Shown here: in pieces, positions 1 through 7,113 of the stretch
Numbering within the stretch: position 1 is the first letter of the stretch
Layout of the letters: each line of letters starts with the position of its first letter
NCBI GenBank assembly: GCA_023489425.1
Contig: JAMDCG010000096.1
Span: 1 to 12,809 of the forward strand
Source: Thermoplasmatota archaeon
GTDB taxonomy: Archaea; Thermoplasmatota; Thermoplasmata; Thermoplasmatales; Thermoplasmataceae
DNA length: 12,809 nucleotides
Direction of reading: 5' to 3'
Position numbers and translations under genes: made by a program
The notes under the pieces: generated by a model
Told to the model about the DNA's origin: nothing
Database searches by the model: none
What the model saw: only the letters and a program-made list of their open reading frames with translations

Positions 1-1178
1 ATCATGCTGGTCTAAATACTAGAATCAGAACATTTGTAGAAGAAAACTTCAAGAGCGGAAGAATAAAGGTCATAACTTCAACGCCAACACTTGCCGCAGG
101 TATTAATCTTCCGGCAAGAGCCGTTATAATCAGGGATTTAACAAGATTTTCTGATGGCTATTCCTCATACATTTCAAATATGGAAATAGAACAGATGCTT
201 GGAAGGGCTGGCAGACCAAAATATGATGATCATGGTGAGGCTTATATTTACTGCCCTTCCCAGGGGGCCATTGATAAGGTTAAAGATCTGTTTGAAAATG
301 GAGTTGAGCCCGTGGTTTCGGCAATGGGAAAGGAGAAGATCGTTAGATTCAACACCCTTGCATTAATAAGTAACCACTTCTGTACAACCTTAGATTCACT
401 TTACACATTCTTCGACTCAACACTGTATGCATCTCAGAATGGAAAGGGTACACTGAAGGATTACGTAGATCAGGTTACAGGCTATCTGGAGAATTATGGT
501 TTCATTGAGACCAAGGGACAGATACTGAAGGCAGAAAAACTTGGAACTATAACTGCAAATCTGTATATAGATCCGGAGACTGCTAAAATTATAGTGGATA
601 TGTTTGAGGAAAATGAAGAAGAGATGTCCGTTGCCAGAATTCTTTATAATATATGCAAAACACCGGATATATTTACATTGTTTGTAAACAGGGATGATTA
701 TGAATCACTGAGTGCCTTTTTTGATGAAATTTCAGAAAACCCTGAGGATGAGGATGATATGGCTGCAGGAAAAACTGCTATGCTCCTACTGGATTGGATC
801 AATGAAGTTCCCATATATGAGATTGAGGAGAAATACTCTGTGGGATCTGGAGATATAGAATCCAGAAAATCCTCTGCTGAATGGATAGTAATGGCTGCTT
901 CCAGATTGGCAGCAGAGTTCAGAAGGGAACTTTCCTATCCACTGGATGTATTGAGTTTGAGATTGAAAGAAGGTGTGAGGGATGATATAATGTCTCTCAT
1001 TTCAATTCCAGGAGTTGGGAGAGTCAGGGCAAGAAGACTCTATGAGAATGGATTTAAAAAACCGTCAGATATTGCAAAATCAACCATTCAGAGTATAGCA
1101 ATACTCAGGGGATTTTCAAAAACTCTGGCGGAAAATATAATAAAAAGCGCTAAAACTATGGGTGATTCTTCTGAGTGA
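1..1178 (+). CDS. hel308: Hel308 family ATP-dependent DNA helicase, C-terminal part (5' end outside the window)
   Basis: This is a superfamily 2, 3'-to-5' DNA helicase that in archaea acts at stalled replication forks. The frame is open from base 3, well before the first ATG at 180, and the upstream codons already encode helicase motifs, so the gene is cut by the window edge. About 391 residues remain; the family is usually about 700, so the Walker A and DEAH half is missing. Visible in order are HAGL (motif IV region, residues 1-4), STPTLAAGINLPAR (motif V), and QMLGRAGRP (motif VI arginine finger, residues about 64-72). A winged-helix and ratchet region follows. A helix-hairpin-helix domain with IPGVGRVRARRLYENG lies near residues 334-350, as in Hel308 domain 5. 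The stop overlaps the next gene by 17 bases. Function rests on family knowledge; the family assignment is strong. Confidence 0.93.
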   Translation, partial: HAGLNTRIRTFVEENFKSGRIKVITSTPTLAAGINLPARAVIIRDLTRFSDGYSSYISNMEIEQMLGRAGRPKYDDHGEAYIYCPSQGAIDKVKDLFENGVEPVVSAMGKEKIVRFNTLALISNHFCTTLDSLYTFFDSTLYASQNGKGTLKDYVDQVTGYLENYGFIETKGQILKAEKLGTITANLYIDPETAKIIVDMFEENEEEMSVARILYNICKTPDIFTLFVNRDDYESLSAFFDEISENPEDEDDMAAGKTAMLLLDWINEVPIYEIEEKYSVGSGDIESRKSSAEWIVMAASRLAAEFRRELSYPLDVLSLRLKEGVRDDIMSLISIPGVGRVRARRLYENGFKKPSDIAKSTIQSIAILRGFSKTLAENIIKSAKTMGDSSE

Positions 1179-2121
1179 GGTTATTCACGTAAGGATAGAG
1201 AAGGAAAGAGCCCAGAAAGCTTTAGAAAGGCTGAAAAAACTAGACTTTTTTTTGCCACAATTTGAAATAAAAAGGGATGGGGAATACATCCTCATTCCTG
1301 TCAGCAGAAATGTGGAGAAAGAAGAGAATATAGTAATTGAATGCGAGCCCAGAGAAATGAAAATAATGCCACAGGGCCATGCAGGTTCCTTTGATCTTAT
1401 AGGAGACATAGCAATCATTCACGAAAGAAAGAGGATTGATCATGATTTCATGGTGCAGTTCATATTGAAATCAAAGGGAAACATTAGAACCATATATCTT
1501 GACATGGGGATAAAGGGCGAAACCAGACTCAGGGATCTTAAACTTCTATATGGAGAAGATAACCCTCTAACAATGTACAGGGAGAACAACATTATAATGA
1601 AGGTTGATGTGAAGAAAGCCTATTTCTCACCAAGACTATCAACTGAAAGGTATCTGGTTTCAAGGAATGTTACAGATGGAGAATATATTTTTGATATGTT
1701 CGCTGGAATAGGCCCTTTCAGCCTTAATATAGCTAAAAGGACTAAATGCAAAATTGTAGCATGCGACATAAACAGTGATGCAGTGGAATTACTGAAGTAT
1801 AACCTGTCTATCAATAAACTTCTATCAGATGTTGAAGTTTATGAAGGAAATTCTTATAAAATTATAAAAGAATTAAAACCATTCAATAGAATTATTATGA
1901 ATAATCCTGTAAATCAATACGAATCCCTTGATGAAATAATAGAATCATTGACTGATGGGGGAAGATTAAATATTTATATGGTGGAAGACCAGGAGACAAT
2001 AGAGGAAAAGATGGAATATTTTATCAGCAAAGGGATGTTTCTGGAAACCAAGAGAGTCGTTCATGGATATTCTAAGAGTAAGTCCATGTACAGCCTTCAG
2101 TACAGGAGGGACCCGACATGA
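1162..2121 (+). CDS. trm5: tRNA (guanine37-N1)-methyltransferase, Trm5 family
   Basis: Trm5 uses S-adenosylmethionine to make m1G at position 37, next to the anticodon, which prevents frameshifting. The 319 residues match the length of three-domain archaeal Trm5. Residues about 8-70 look like the small D1 domain. The middle block has the family signature: RLRDLKLLYGED near 122-133, then YFSPRLSTER at 154-163. The Rossmann SAM site is FDMFAGIGPFS (177-187), followed by CDINSDAVELLKYN (201-214). The N-x-P substrate motif is MNNPV (246-250), where NLP is more usual. The start is uncertain: the GTG at 1162 has no Shine-Dalgarno site and lies inside the helicase gene, but no other ATG, GTG or TTG occurs before the D1 domain. 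The gene overlaps hel308 by 17 bases and uppS by 4, so co-translation is likely. Confidence 0.9.
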   Translation: MILLSEVIHVRIEKERAQKALERLKKLDFFLPQFEIKRDGEYILIPVSRNVEKEENIVIECEPREMKIMPQGHAGSFDLIGDIAIIHERKRIDHDFMVQFILKSKGNIRTIYLDMGIKGETRLRDLKLLYGEDNPLTMYRENNIIMKVDVKKAYFSPRLSTERYLVSRNVTDGEYIFDMFAGIGPFSLNIAKRTKCKIVACDINSDAVELLKYNLSINKLLSDVEVYEGNSYKIIKELKPFNRIIMNNPVNQYESLDEIIESLTDGGRLNIYMVEDQETIEEKMEYFISKGMFLETKRVVHGYSKSKSMYSLQYRRDPT

Positions 2122-2897
2122 GCCTTAGCAGAAAGATAGGAGATCTGACAGAAGAAATATATGAAAAAGTACTTCTGGAGCAGATAAAGAAAGATGGAAA
2201 TATACCGTATCATGTGGGAATAATAACAGATGGAAACAGAAGGTATGCCAGTTCTCATGGAATGGATTCTAATCTTGGTCACGTGAAGGGTAAGGAAAAA
2301 CTTGAAGAAGTCCTTGAATGGTGCATGGAAATAGGAACCAGAGTAGTTACAGTTTACGCGTTTTCCACTGAAAATTTCAAGAGGGACAATGATGAGGTAA
2401 GATTCCTCTTCACACTGATCAGCAATTCACTTCTGAATCTTATAAGCGATGAGAGAGTCCTGAAAAATAAGATAAGGGTAAAAATTATTGGTAGCATTGA
2501 TACGCTTCCAAAATTCCTGCAGGATTCTATCAGGAAAGTCGAAGATGCGACAAAAGACTATGACGGATATAAGCTCAATATTGCTGTTGCGTATGGGGGA
2601 AGAGAAGAAATAATAGAGGCCATAAGGAAGATAGCAGAAGAATACAAATCCGGTAAGATCGAAATGAAGGATATATCTGAAGAGAATTTCAGGAAATATC
2701 TCTATGATGGAACTATCCCTGACCCAGATTTGATCCTTAGAACAAGTGGGGAGGAAAGGGTTTCAAACTTCCTTTTATGGCAGGGTGCTTATTCTGAGCT
2801 TTACTTTTCCGATGTTTTCTGGCCAGAACTTAGAAAACTAGATTTCCTGAGGGCCGTGAGATCATATCAGACCAGGAAAAGGAGGTTTGGCACCTGA
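2118..2897 (+). CDS. uppS: cis-prenyltransferase (undecaprenyl/dolichyl diphosphate synthase family)
   Basis: The enzyme condenses isopentenyl diphosphate in cis onto an allylic primer. In archaea this yields the long polyprenyl (dolichol-type) carrier for protein glycosylation and surface polysaccharides. The 259 residues carry the family motifs in order: HVGIITDGNRRYA (32-44) with catalytic Asp38; YAFSTENFKRDNDEV (80-94); PDPDLILRTSGEERVSNFLLWQ region (201-222); YSELYFSDVFWPE (225-237); and a basic C-terminus ending RKRRFGT. An AGGAGGG site at 2104-2110, seven bases before the ATG, supports the start. The gene overlaps trm5 by ATGA and abuts the next gene without spacing. Product chain length cannot be read from the sequence. 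Confidence 0.94.
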   Translation: MSLSRKIGDLTEEIYEKVLLEQIKKDGNIPYHVGIITDGNRRYASSHGMDSNLGHVKGKEKLEEVLEWCMEIGTRVVTVYAFSTENFKRDNDEVRFLFTLISNSLLNLISDERVLKNKIRVKIIGSIDTLPKFLQDSIRKVEDATKDYDGYKLNIAVAYGGREEIIEAIRKIAEEYKSGKIEMKDISEENFRKYLYDGTIPDPDLILRTSGEERVSNFLLWQGAYSELYFSDVFWPELRKLDFLRAVRSYQTRKRRFGT

Positions 2898-4235
2898 ATG
2901 TGGATAGGCATAGATGATACAGATTCCAGAAACGCCGGTTGCACTACTTACATAGCCTTTAGAATAGTTTCTACCTTTGCAGATAGAGTAATTTCGCTTC
3001 CAAGACTTGTTAGATTAAATCCAAACCTGAAATATAAGACAAGAGGGAATGGTGCACTCAGCATCAGAATTGGAAATAGAACAGAAGAAACTAAAACAGT
3101 AATTGGTAAGTCCGATGGTAAGAAGATTTCACTAGGTTTGCAAAACAATGAAATGGAGCCGGATTTTCCTAAAACCTATGATAACTCAATGATAGAACAG
3201 GTTGTTGGCATTGTTGAGGAATATTATGAGAAAAATCAAACAAATACAAACCCTGGAATTGTTTTTTCTAACAAAAAATTTGACACCGACATTTATAGGA
3301 ATGCACTTGAACGCGATATCCCAATGGATTACATAGAAGAAATTTTGAAGAAAACTGATTCAATATATCGTAAGATAGGAAGTGGAAGAGGTATCATTGG
3401 CGCTGTTTCTTCCATAGCGTGGGATAGAAATAGGACAACCTATGAGTTACTTAACTACAAATATCCAAGGGGAGGGTATGTGGATGACATGGTTAAGACA
3501 ACCATTGGAAAAATTGCGGAATCTTATGACAGTACATTCAACAATATGGAAATGAAAGAAGGAAAGGTATGCCTTTTTCCAAAGGATAGAACACCAGTTA
3601 TTTATGGAATAAGGGGACTTGTATTTGATGACCTGATTCAGATACAGGAAGAAATCAATTCAAGATTTCCAGATTTTGATAGAAATTACATGATATTTGC
3701 TACCAATCAGGGAACGGACGATCATATTTTAAGGCTGGAATCAGGTATGGAGTTAAGGGAACTTTCATCCTATGAGATTACGGGCTATGTAAATGAATTG
3801 CCTCTAAGGAAGGAGGGGGGACACCTGTTCTTTGGAATTAAATATGGAGTTACTGATATTAAGGCAGTTGCATTTGAGCCCTCAAAGGGTTTCAGAGATG
3901 AACTTGAAAAATTAGAGATTGGAGATCACGTGAAATTATTTGGTTCGTATGCTAAAGGAACAATTAAGATTGAAAAACTTGAGCTGATTCACCCCTCCAT
4001 CATATACGAACGAAGGTCACCATTATGCAGTAGATGTGGTTCAAGGACGTCGAACATTGGATCACTAAAATACAGGTGTATTAAGTGTGGTAATGTAATG
4101 GAACCGGAATACGTGAAAACCAATTACCAGAGAATGACAATGAAGTTAGAACCGCCAGCCTATGCAAGGAGACATCTTTCCATGCCGTGGAAACTTGAGA
4201 ATGCATCTTTCAGGAGCAATGAATATGAATTTTAA
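2898..4235 (+). CDS. tiaS: tRNA(Ile2) 2-agmatinylcytidine synthetase TiaS
   Basis: TiaS attaches agmatine to C34 of tRNA-Ile2 (anticodon CAU), using ATP, so that it reads AUA instead of AUG; this is essential in archaea. The 445 residues have the expected layout. The N-terminal catalytic region starts MWIGIDDTDS (1-10) with RGNGA at 49-53. A middle domain includes GSGRGIIGAVSSIAW (161-175). NQGTDDH (270-276) precedes an OB-fold (about 291-365), which begins with YEITGYV. A zinc ribbon follows with Cys377, Cys380, Cys394 and Cys397. The ATG directly follows the uppS stop, with GGAGGT at 2881-2886 upstream. The C-terminus overlaps the next gene by 11 bases. The substrate tRNA gene is not in the window. 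Confidence 0.95.
   Translation: MWIGIDDTDSRNAGCTTYIAFRIVSTFADRVISLPRLVRLNPNLKYKTRGNGALSIRIGNRTEETKTVIGKSDGKKISLGLQNNEMEPDFPKTYDNSMIEQVVGIVEEYYEKNQTNTNPGIVFSNKKFDTDIYRNALERDIPMDYIEEILKKTDSIYRKIGSGRGIIGAVSSIAWDRNRTTYELLNYKYPRGGYVDDMVKTTIGKIAESYDSTFNNMEMKEGKVCLFPKDRTPVIYGIRGLVFDDLIQIQEEINSRFPDFDRNYMIFATNQGTDDHILRLESGMELRELSSYEITGYVNELPLRKEGGHLFFGIKYGVTDIKAVAFEPSKGFRDELEKLEIGDHVKLFGSYAKGTIKIEKLELIHPSIIYERRSPLCSRCGSRTSNIGSLKYRCIKCGNVMEPEYVKTNYQRMTMKLEPPAYARRHLSMPWKLENASFRSNEYEF
4212..4216 (+). promoter_or_regulatory. Shine-Dalgarno site that sets the Fap7 start
   Basis: AGGAG lies eight bases before the ATG at 4225 but only two before the ATG at 4219, and it comes after the in-frame ATGs at 4162 and 4201. 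Together with the family N-terminus, which begins directly with a beta strand and P-loop, this favours 4225 as the true start. Confidence 0.6.
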
Positions 4236-4698
4236 TATTTCCGTAACTGGAGTTCCAGGCACTGGAAAAAGCACTCTCTGTAATTTACTTGCAAGTAGCG
4301 GTTATGAAGTTATAGATCTGAACAAATTTTCTATTAAGGTTGGTTGTACTCAAAATGATGAGGTCGACCTTGATTGTCTTATACAGTGGATAAGATCAGA
4401 CATGGGAAAAATACTTGATTCCCATTATTCTCACCTGTTACCTTCCTTTGCAGTAATATTGATGGAATGTTCACCCGAAGTTCTGGAAAAAAGATTGATG
4501 GAAAGAGGTTACAATAGGAAAAAAATTACAGAAAACATGGACTGTCTTATGAGTGACTGTATTGGGTATGAATGCACCGAAAACTATCCACGGAACAGGA
4601 TACTGAGATTGAATACAGATGATAATAAAGAGAGTAAGAATTTGGTTGATGCAGTTAACTTTATCAGGAAAATGGAGATGAAGCACAATGGCACTTGA
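4225..4698 (+). CDS. Fap7-like adenylate kinase / ribosome maturation NTPase
   Basis: This small P-loop nucleotide kinase resembles Fap7/hCINAP, an atypical adenylate kinase that helps mature the small ribosomal subunit through contact with uS11. From the ATG at 4225 it has 157 residues, slightly under the usual 160-190. Seen: GVPGTGKST (Walker A, 9-17), GYEVIDLN (26-33), the family signature SHYSHLLP (66-73), RLMERGY (90-96), and KITEN (100-104). A longer frame is open to 4162, but those codons lie inside tiaS and encode nothing family-like. It overlaps tiaS and the next gene by 11 bases each, so it sits mid-operon. The stretch after KITEN is less conserved than I would expect. The ribosomal role is inferred from the family. 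Confidence 0.82.
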   Translation: MNFNISVTGVPGTGKSTLCNLLASSGYEVIDLNKFSIKVGCTQNDEVDLDCLIQWIRSDMGKILDSHYSHLLPSFAVILMECSPEVLEKRLMERGYNRKKITENMDCLMSDCIGYECTENYPRNRILRLNTDDNKESKNLVDAVNFIRKMEMKHNGT

Positions 4699-5320
4699 TT
4701 CAATGAGAGGGACTGTTAATCCGATCCTCGAAAAACTAAGTAAGCCCTTCATGCGATTTAACCCAAACACCTTAACTGAAGTTTCTTTCCTGTTTGCCGT
4801 TCTTGCGGGTGTTTTTATAGCAATCAGTGGAAGGATAATTTCATCCTACTTTCTTATCCTTGCTTTTATCCTAATACTTCTTTCATCAACACTGGATGCA
4901 CTCGACGGTTTTGTTGCGAGAAAGAAGAATATCAGTTCCAAAGCTGGAGACATGCTCGATCACACTTTCGACAGATATTCAGATATAGCTTTGATAACAG
5001 GTTTCGCTTTTTCACTTTACGGCAATATATACATAGGGATTCTGGCCTTAGGTGGTGTTTTCATGACAAGTTATCTTGGCACTCAGGCTCAGGCCCTAGG
5101 CTTAAAGAGAAACTATGGTGGGGTTCTTGGAAGAGCTGACAGATTAGTGTTGATGCTGGTAATTTTAATTATAGAGATAATTTTCCCATTCAGTTATAAC
5201 TTTTACATTGACTTTACCCCAATTAACATACTGCTGATCTGGTTTTTTATCGCAGGTTACATAACATCTGGTGAAAGATTTGTACAGTCGATCATAGGCC
5301 TTCACCAGATGGATGAATGA
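4688..5320 (+). CDS. CDP-alcohol phosphatidyltransferase, archaetidylinositol phosphate synthase-like
   Basis: An integral membrane enzyme that transfers a phospho-alcohol from a CDP-lipid. The active-site pattern is complete: Asp70, Asp73-Gly74, Ala77-Arg78, Gly87, Asp91 and Asp95, within LDALDGFVAR and GDMLDHTFD. The 210 residues and about five or six hydrophobic segments fit the family. The N-terminus (LDSMRGTVNPILEKLSKP) and FNPNTLT resemble archaetidylinositol phosphate synthases, which join CDP-archaeol and inositol 1-phosphate. The exact acceptor (inositol phosphate, serine or glycerol phosphate) is inferred. GGAGATG at 4674-4680, seven bases upstream, supports the ATG at 4688, which overlaps fap7 by 11 bases. 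This is the last gene of the operon. Confidence 0.85.
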   Translation: MALDSMRGTVNPILEKLSKPFMRFNPNTLTEVSFLFAVLAGVFIAISGRIISSYFLILAFILILLSSTLDALDGFVARKKNISSKAGDMLDHTFDRYSDIALITGFAFSLYGNIYIGILALGGVFMTSYLGTQAQALGLKRNYGGVLGRADRLVLMLVILIIEIIFPFSYNFYIDFTPINILLIWFFIAGYITSGERFVQSIIGLHQMDE

Positions 5321-5330
5321 TTATTTTTTG
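5321..5330 (+). terminator. T-rich terminator of the six-gene operon
   Basis: TTATTTTTTG directly follows the TGA of the phosphatidyltransferase gene and is followed by a separate promoter. Archaeal termination commonly uses such T-runs without a hairpin. Confidence 0.5.
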
Positions 5331-5339
5331 TAAACATAA

Positions 5340-5350
5340 AATTAATATAC
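5340..5350 (+). promoter_or_regulatory. TATA box for the 5371 membrane protein
   Basis: AATTAATATAC is centred about 26 bases before the ATG at 5371. There is no Shine-Dalgarno site, so transcription probably begins at or within a few bases of the start codon. Confidence 0.55.
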
Positions 5351-5370
5351 TTTCATGATGTCAGTTATGT

Positions 5371-6045
5371 ATGCGACGAGTGTCAGCCATCGGTAAGCCA
5401 AACAAATTACGTGGCAGCAGGGCAGAGATTGATCTTGGCGGTAAAAAAGAGGCAAATGAGATCAGGAATGGATTTTTGACTTCCATAATAGCCATAGCTC
5501 TACTCTGGTGGATACCCATAGGGGGACCGCTTCTTTCAGGTTACGTAGTTGGACGGAAATCAGGCAGTGCAAGGAATGCCATGGAAGTTTCGCTTATTAT
5601 GTCCGCAGTCATTATATTCGTGTCCCTTTATATGATCTCTACTGGATTACAGGCGGTTAGTTTTGCCGGCTACTATTTGAAGGATGGAATTTATGCATTT
5701 TCGAAGGCACCACTTGCAGCATATTCAAATCTCATAGTTTACACTGAAACCTTTAATGGTGTGCTGATGTCTATGGGTCTCATACTTCCAAGCAGTCTAA
5801 TAATCTTCAATTCGACGTCATTTTTGGGAGGCACTATGAGCACTACTGCAAAGGAGCAGGGAAGATTCAGAATTCCTGCTGGAAGAAATTATGATATAAG
5901 ACCGGAAGAAAGGGAGGAACTTAGACCCCTAGGAAGAGGATATTCACAGTATGACGATAGTCCATACAGTGCCAGGAGCAGGGAAATAAATTCCTGGTCC
6001 CAGAGCCGTGAGGAAGAAGATCCTATTACTCTGAGCAAGCTATAA
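5371..6045 (+). CDS. unrecognised membrane protein with a charged C-terminal tail
   Basis: I do not recognise a characterised family. The 224 residues divide into a basic N-terminus (1-30, with KPNKLRGSR), a hydrophobic segment at about 35-60, a second at 73-93, an amphipathic stretch, and a third helix at about 128-153. A hydrophilic tail (about 157-224) follows, rich in Arg, Glu, Ser and Tyr, and is probably disordered and cytoplasmic. The motif PIGGPLLSGYVVGRKSGSARNAM (about 49-71, given here only as a pattern of Gly, Pro and basic residues) recalls small archaeal membrane families with a GGxxxGYxxG repeat. That resemblance is loose. A TATA box at the leaderless distance supports the start. 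The gene stands alone between two promoters, so the neighbours give no functional clue. Confidence 0.8.
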   Translation: MRRVSAIGKPNKLRGSRAEIDLGGKKEANEIRNGFLTSIIAIALLWWIPIGGPLLSGYVVGRKSGSARNAMEVSLIMSAVIIFVSLYMISTGLQAVSFAGYYLKDGIYAFSKAPLAAYSNLIVYTETFNGVLMSMGLILPSSLIIFNSTSFLGGTMSTTAKEQGRFRIPAGRNYDIRPEEREELRPLGRGYSQYDDSPYSARSREINSWSQSREEEDPITLSKL

Positions 6046-6055
6046 AAGCCGGATA

Positions 6056-6072
6056 ATTCTTTTAAATTTTTC
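6056..6072 (+). terminator. T-rich run after the 5371 gene
   Basis: TTCTTTTAAATTTTTC starts about 10 bases after the TAA at 6043-6045 and lies upstream of the next promoter. It is a plausible archaeal T-run terminator, but it has no hairpin. Confidence 0.35.
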
Positions 6073-6079
6073 ATTTCAG

Positions 6080-6091
6080 TAATATTTTTAT
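6080..6091 (+). promoter_or_regulatory. TATA box for the CBS-zinc ribbon gene
   Basis: TAATATTTTTAT is centred about 28 bases before the ATG at 6114. No Shine-Dalgarno site is present, consistent with a leaderless transcript. Confidence 0.5.
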
Positions 6092-6113
6092 CTAATACGA
6101 CATTTATTGTATT

Positions 6114-6644
6114 ATGAAGGTTGGAAAAATTGTTGATAAAAATATACAAACCATAAGTGAAGATGCAACAGTTTTTGATGCATCTGCGTTGATGAATAAG
6201 AATCATGTTTATGGCTTAATGGCAGTTGATGCTGATGGCAAATATGTTGGAATGATTAGCGAGAGAAGTCTATTAAGACGTTTTATACAGAGAAATGTAA
6301 AACCAGATTCCCTTAAAGTGAAATACATAATGCGTCATCATATTCCACAGGTATCCTCAGATTTTGATGTTAAGGATGTTGCTGCTTTTCTATCGAAAAA
6401 TGCACTTACCCGATGCGCTGTCTATGACAAAAATAATAATATAATCGGGATGGTGACAATTACAGACCTCGCAAGATACCTCTCCGCTGAGTCTATATAT
6501 CAGGTTCTGTTTTCCCATAAAACCAATGAGTACACTTATATTTGCCCAAAATGCAACAGTGGAAAACTTGAGCCTGTTTACAATGATAACGGCGAAATCA
6601 AATTTTTCAGATGTGACAGGGAGGATTGCGGATACATAGAGTAA
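6114..6644 (+). CDS. tandem CBS-domain protein with C-terminal zinc ribbon
   Basis: CBS pairs bind adenosine nucleotides or S-adenosylmethionine and act as sensors. Residues 5-58 form CBS1 (KIVDKNIQTISEDATVFDA, ending VGMISERSLLRRF) and 69-125 form CBS2 (VKYIMRHHIPQVSSDFDV, ending IGMVTITDLARYL). A short linker leads to a zinc ribbon with Cys144 and Cys147 (CPKC) and Cys167 and Cys172 (CDREDCGY). At 176 residues nothing else is present, so it is a stand-alone regulator or adaptor, not an IMP dehydrogenase or transporter. The ribbon could bind nucleic acid or a protein partner; the sequence does not say which. It has its own promoter and no operon partner. Domain calls are firm, function unknown. 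Confidence 0.9.
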   Translation: MKVGKIVDKNIQTISEDATVFDASALMNKNHVYGLMAVDADGKYVGMISERSLLRRFIQRNVKPDSLKVKYIMRHHIPQVSSDFDVKDVAAFLSKNALTRCAVYDKNNNIIGMVTITDLARYLSAESIYQVLFSHKTNEYTYICPKCNSGKLEPVYNDNGEIKFFRCDREDCGYIE

Positions 6645-6664
6645 TTTTAGAGAGAGTTCAAATT

Positions 6665-6693
6665 GAATCTATTCTTTTTAATAGATTCTAGAA
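6665..6693. repeat. inverted repeat and overlapping palindrome just upstream of the ABM-gene TATA box
   Basis: A perfect 9-base inverted repeat, GAATCTATT (6665-6673) and AATAGATTC (6680-6688), encloses CTTTTT. Its right arm overlaps the palindrome TTCTAGAA (6686-6693), which ends about eight bases before the TATA box. In RNA it would form a hairpin 20 bases past the CBS gene stop; in DNA it could be a regulator site. The sequence alone does not decide. Confidence 0.6.
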
Positions 6694-6700
6694 ATAAAAA

Positions 6701-6711
6701 ATTTATATATA
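6701..6711 (+). promoter_or_regulatory. TATA box for the ABM-domain gene
   Basis: ATTTATATATA is centred about 26 bases before the ATG at 6732. It is the clearest TATA box in the window. No Shine-Dalgarno site precedes the ATG. Confidence 0.65.
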
Positions 6712-6731
6712 ATGTAACAAAATAGTGAACT

Positions 6732-7019
6732 ATGATAAATGTTGGCCTCTACTATAAAGTCAAGAAGGGTCACGAGGCAGATTTCGAAGAAAGATTCAAT
6801 GGAGTTGTAAAAATCCTGGAAAATGGAGATAATGGATTTCTTGAAGGTAAACTATATAGAGAGGTTAAGAAACCTGAAGAATATATGATATATACGGTAT
6901 GGAAAGACAAAAAATCATTTGAAGCTTTCCTCAGAACAATGGATTATGAAAAAACTGTAGACTATGGGAAGTCAATACTTGAATCAACTCCACGACATAA
7001 GATCTTTGGTGAATCTTAG
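6732..7019 (+). CDS. ABM-fold (antibiotic biosynthesis monooxygenase / heme monooxygenase-like) protein
   Basis: A 95-residue single-domain protein of the dimeric alpha/beta barrel superfamily, which includes IsdG-type heme-degrading enzymes and quinol monooxygenases. Seen: a first strand INVGLYYKVKKGHE (2-15), a helix with FEERF (18-22), NGFLEGKLYREV (34-45), the strand EYMIYTVWKDKKSFEAFL (50-67) with the family's xxVWxxxxxFxxxL pattern, and a C-terminal strand PRHKIF (87-92). The usual length is 90-110, so the protein is complete. The family's substrates vary widely, so heme degradation is only one option; I cannot confirm a heme-ligand histidine. The gene is monocistronic, with a strong TATA box and an inverted repeat just upstream, so regulated expression is plausible. 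Confidence 0.82.
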   Translation: MINVGLYYKVKKGHEADFEERFNGVVKILENGDNGFLEGKLYREVKKPEEYMIYTVWKDKKSFEAFLRTMDYEKTVDYGKSILESTPRHKIFGES

Positions 7020-7083
7020 CATTCTGTATATTTACGGCATGATGACTGAAATTTAGTAAGAATGAACTGGAATATGATGCAAT

Positions 7084-7092
7084 GTTAATATA
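7084..7092 (+). promoter_or_regulatory. TATA box for serS
   Basis: GTTAATATA is centred about 26 bases before the ATG at 7114. A second AT-rich match (TTTATATTT, 7097-7105) is too close to the start to serve the annotated ATG as a normal TATA box. Confidence 0.45.
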
Positions 7093-7113
7093 GCCTTTAT
7101 ATTTCCTTGTTTT

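Noticed and set aside
4162..4224. The longer Fap7 form starting at 4162
   Set aside because: The extra 21 residues overlap tiaS, do not resemble the family N-terminus, and the ribosome site fits 4225 better.
4471..4770. A 99-codon - strand frame across the Fap7 and phosphatidyltransferase junction
   Set aside because: It lies opposite two well-supported genes with clear motifs and has no recognisable domain or promoter.
5889..6206. A 105-codon - strand frame over the 5371 gene tail and the CBS promoter
   Set aside because: It covers a promoter and parts of two genes, and its peptide has no domain features.
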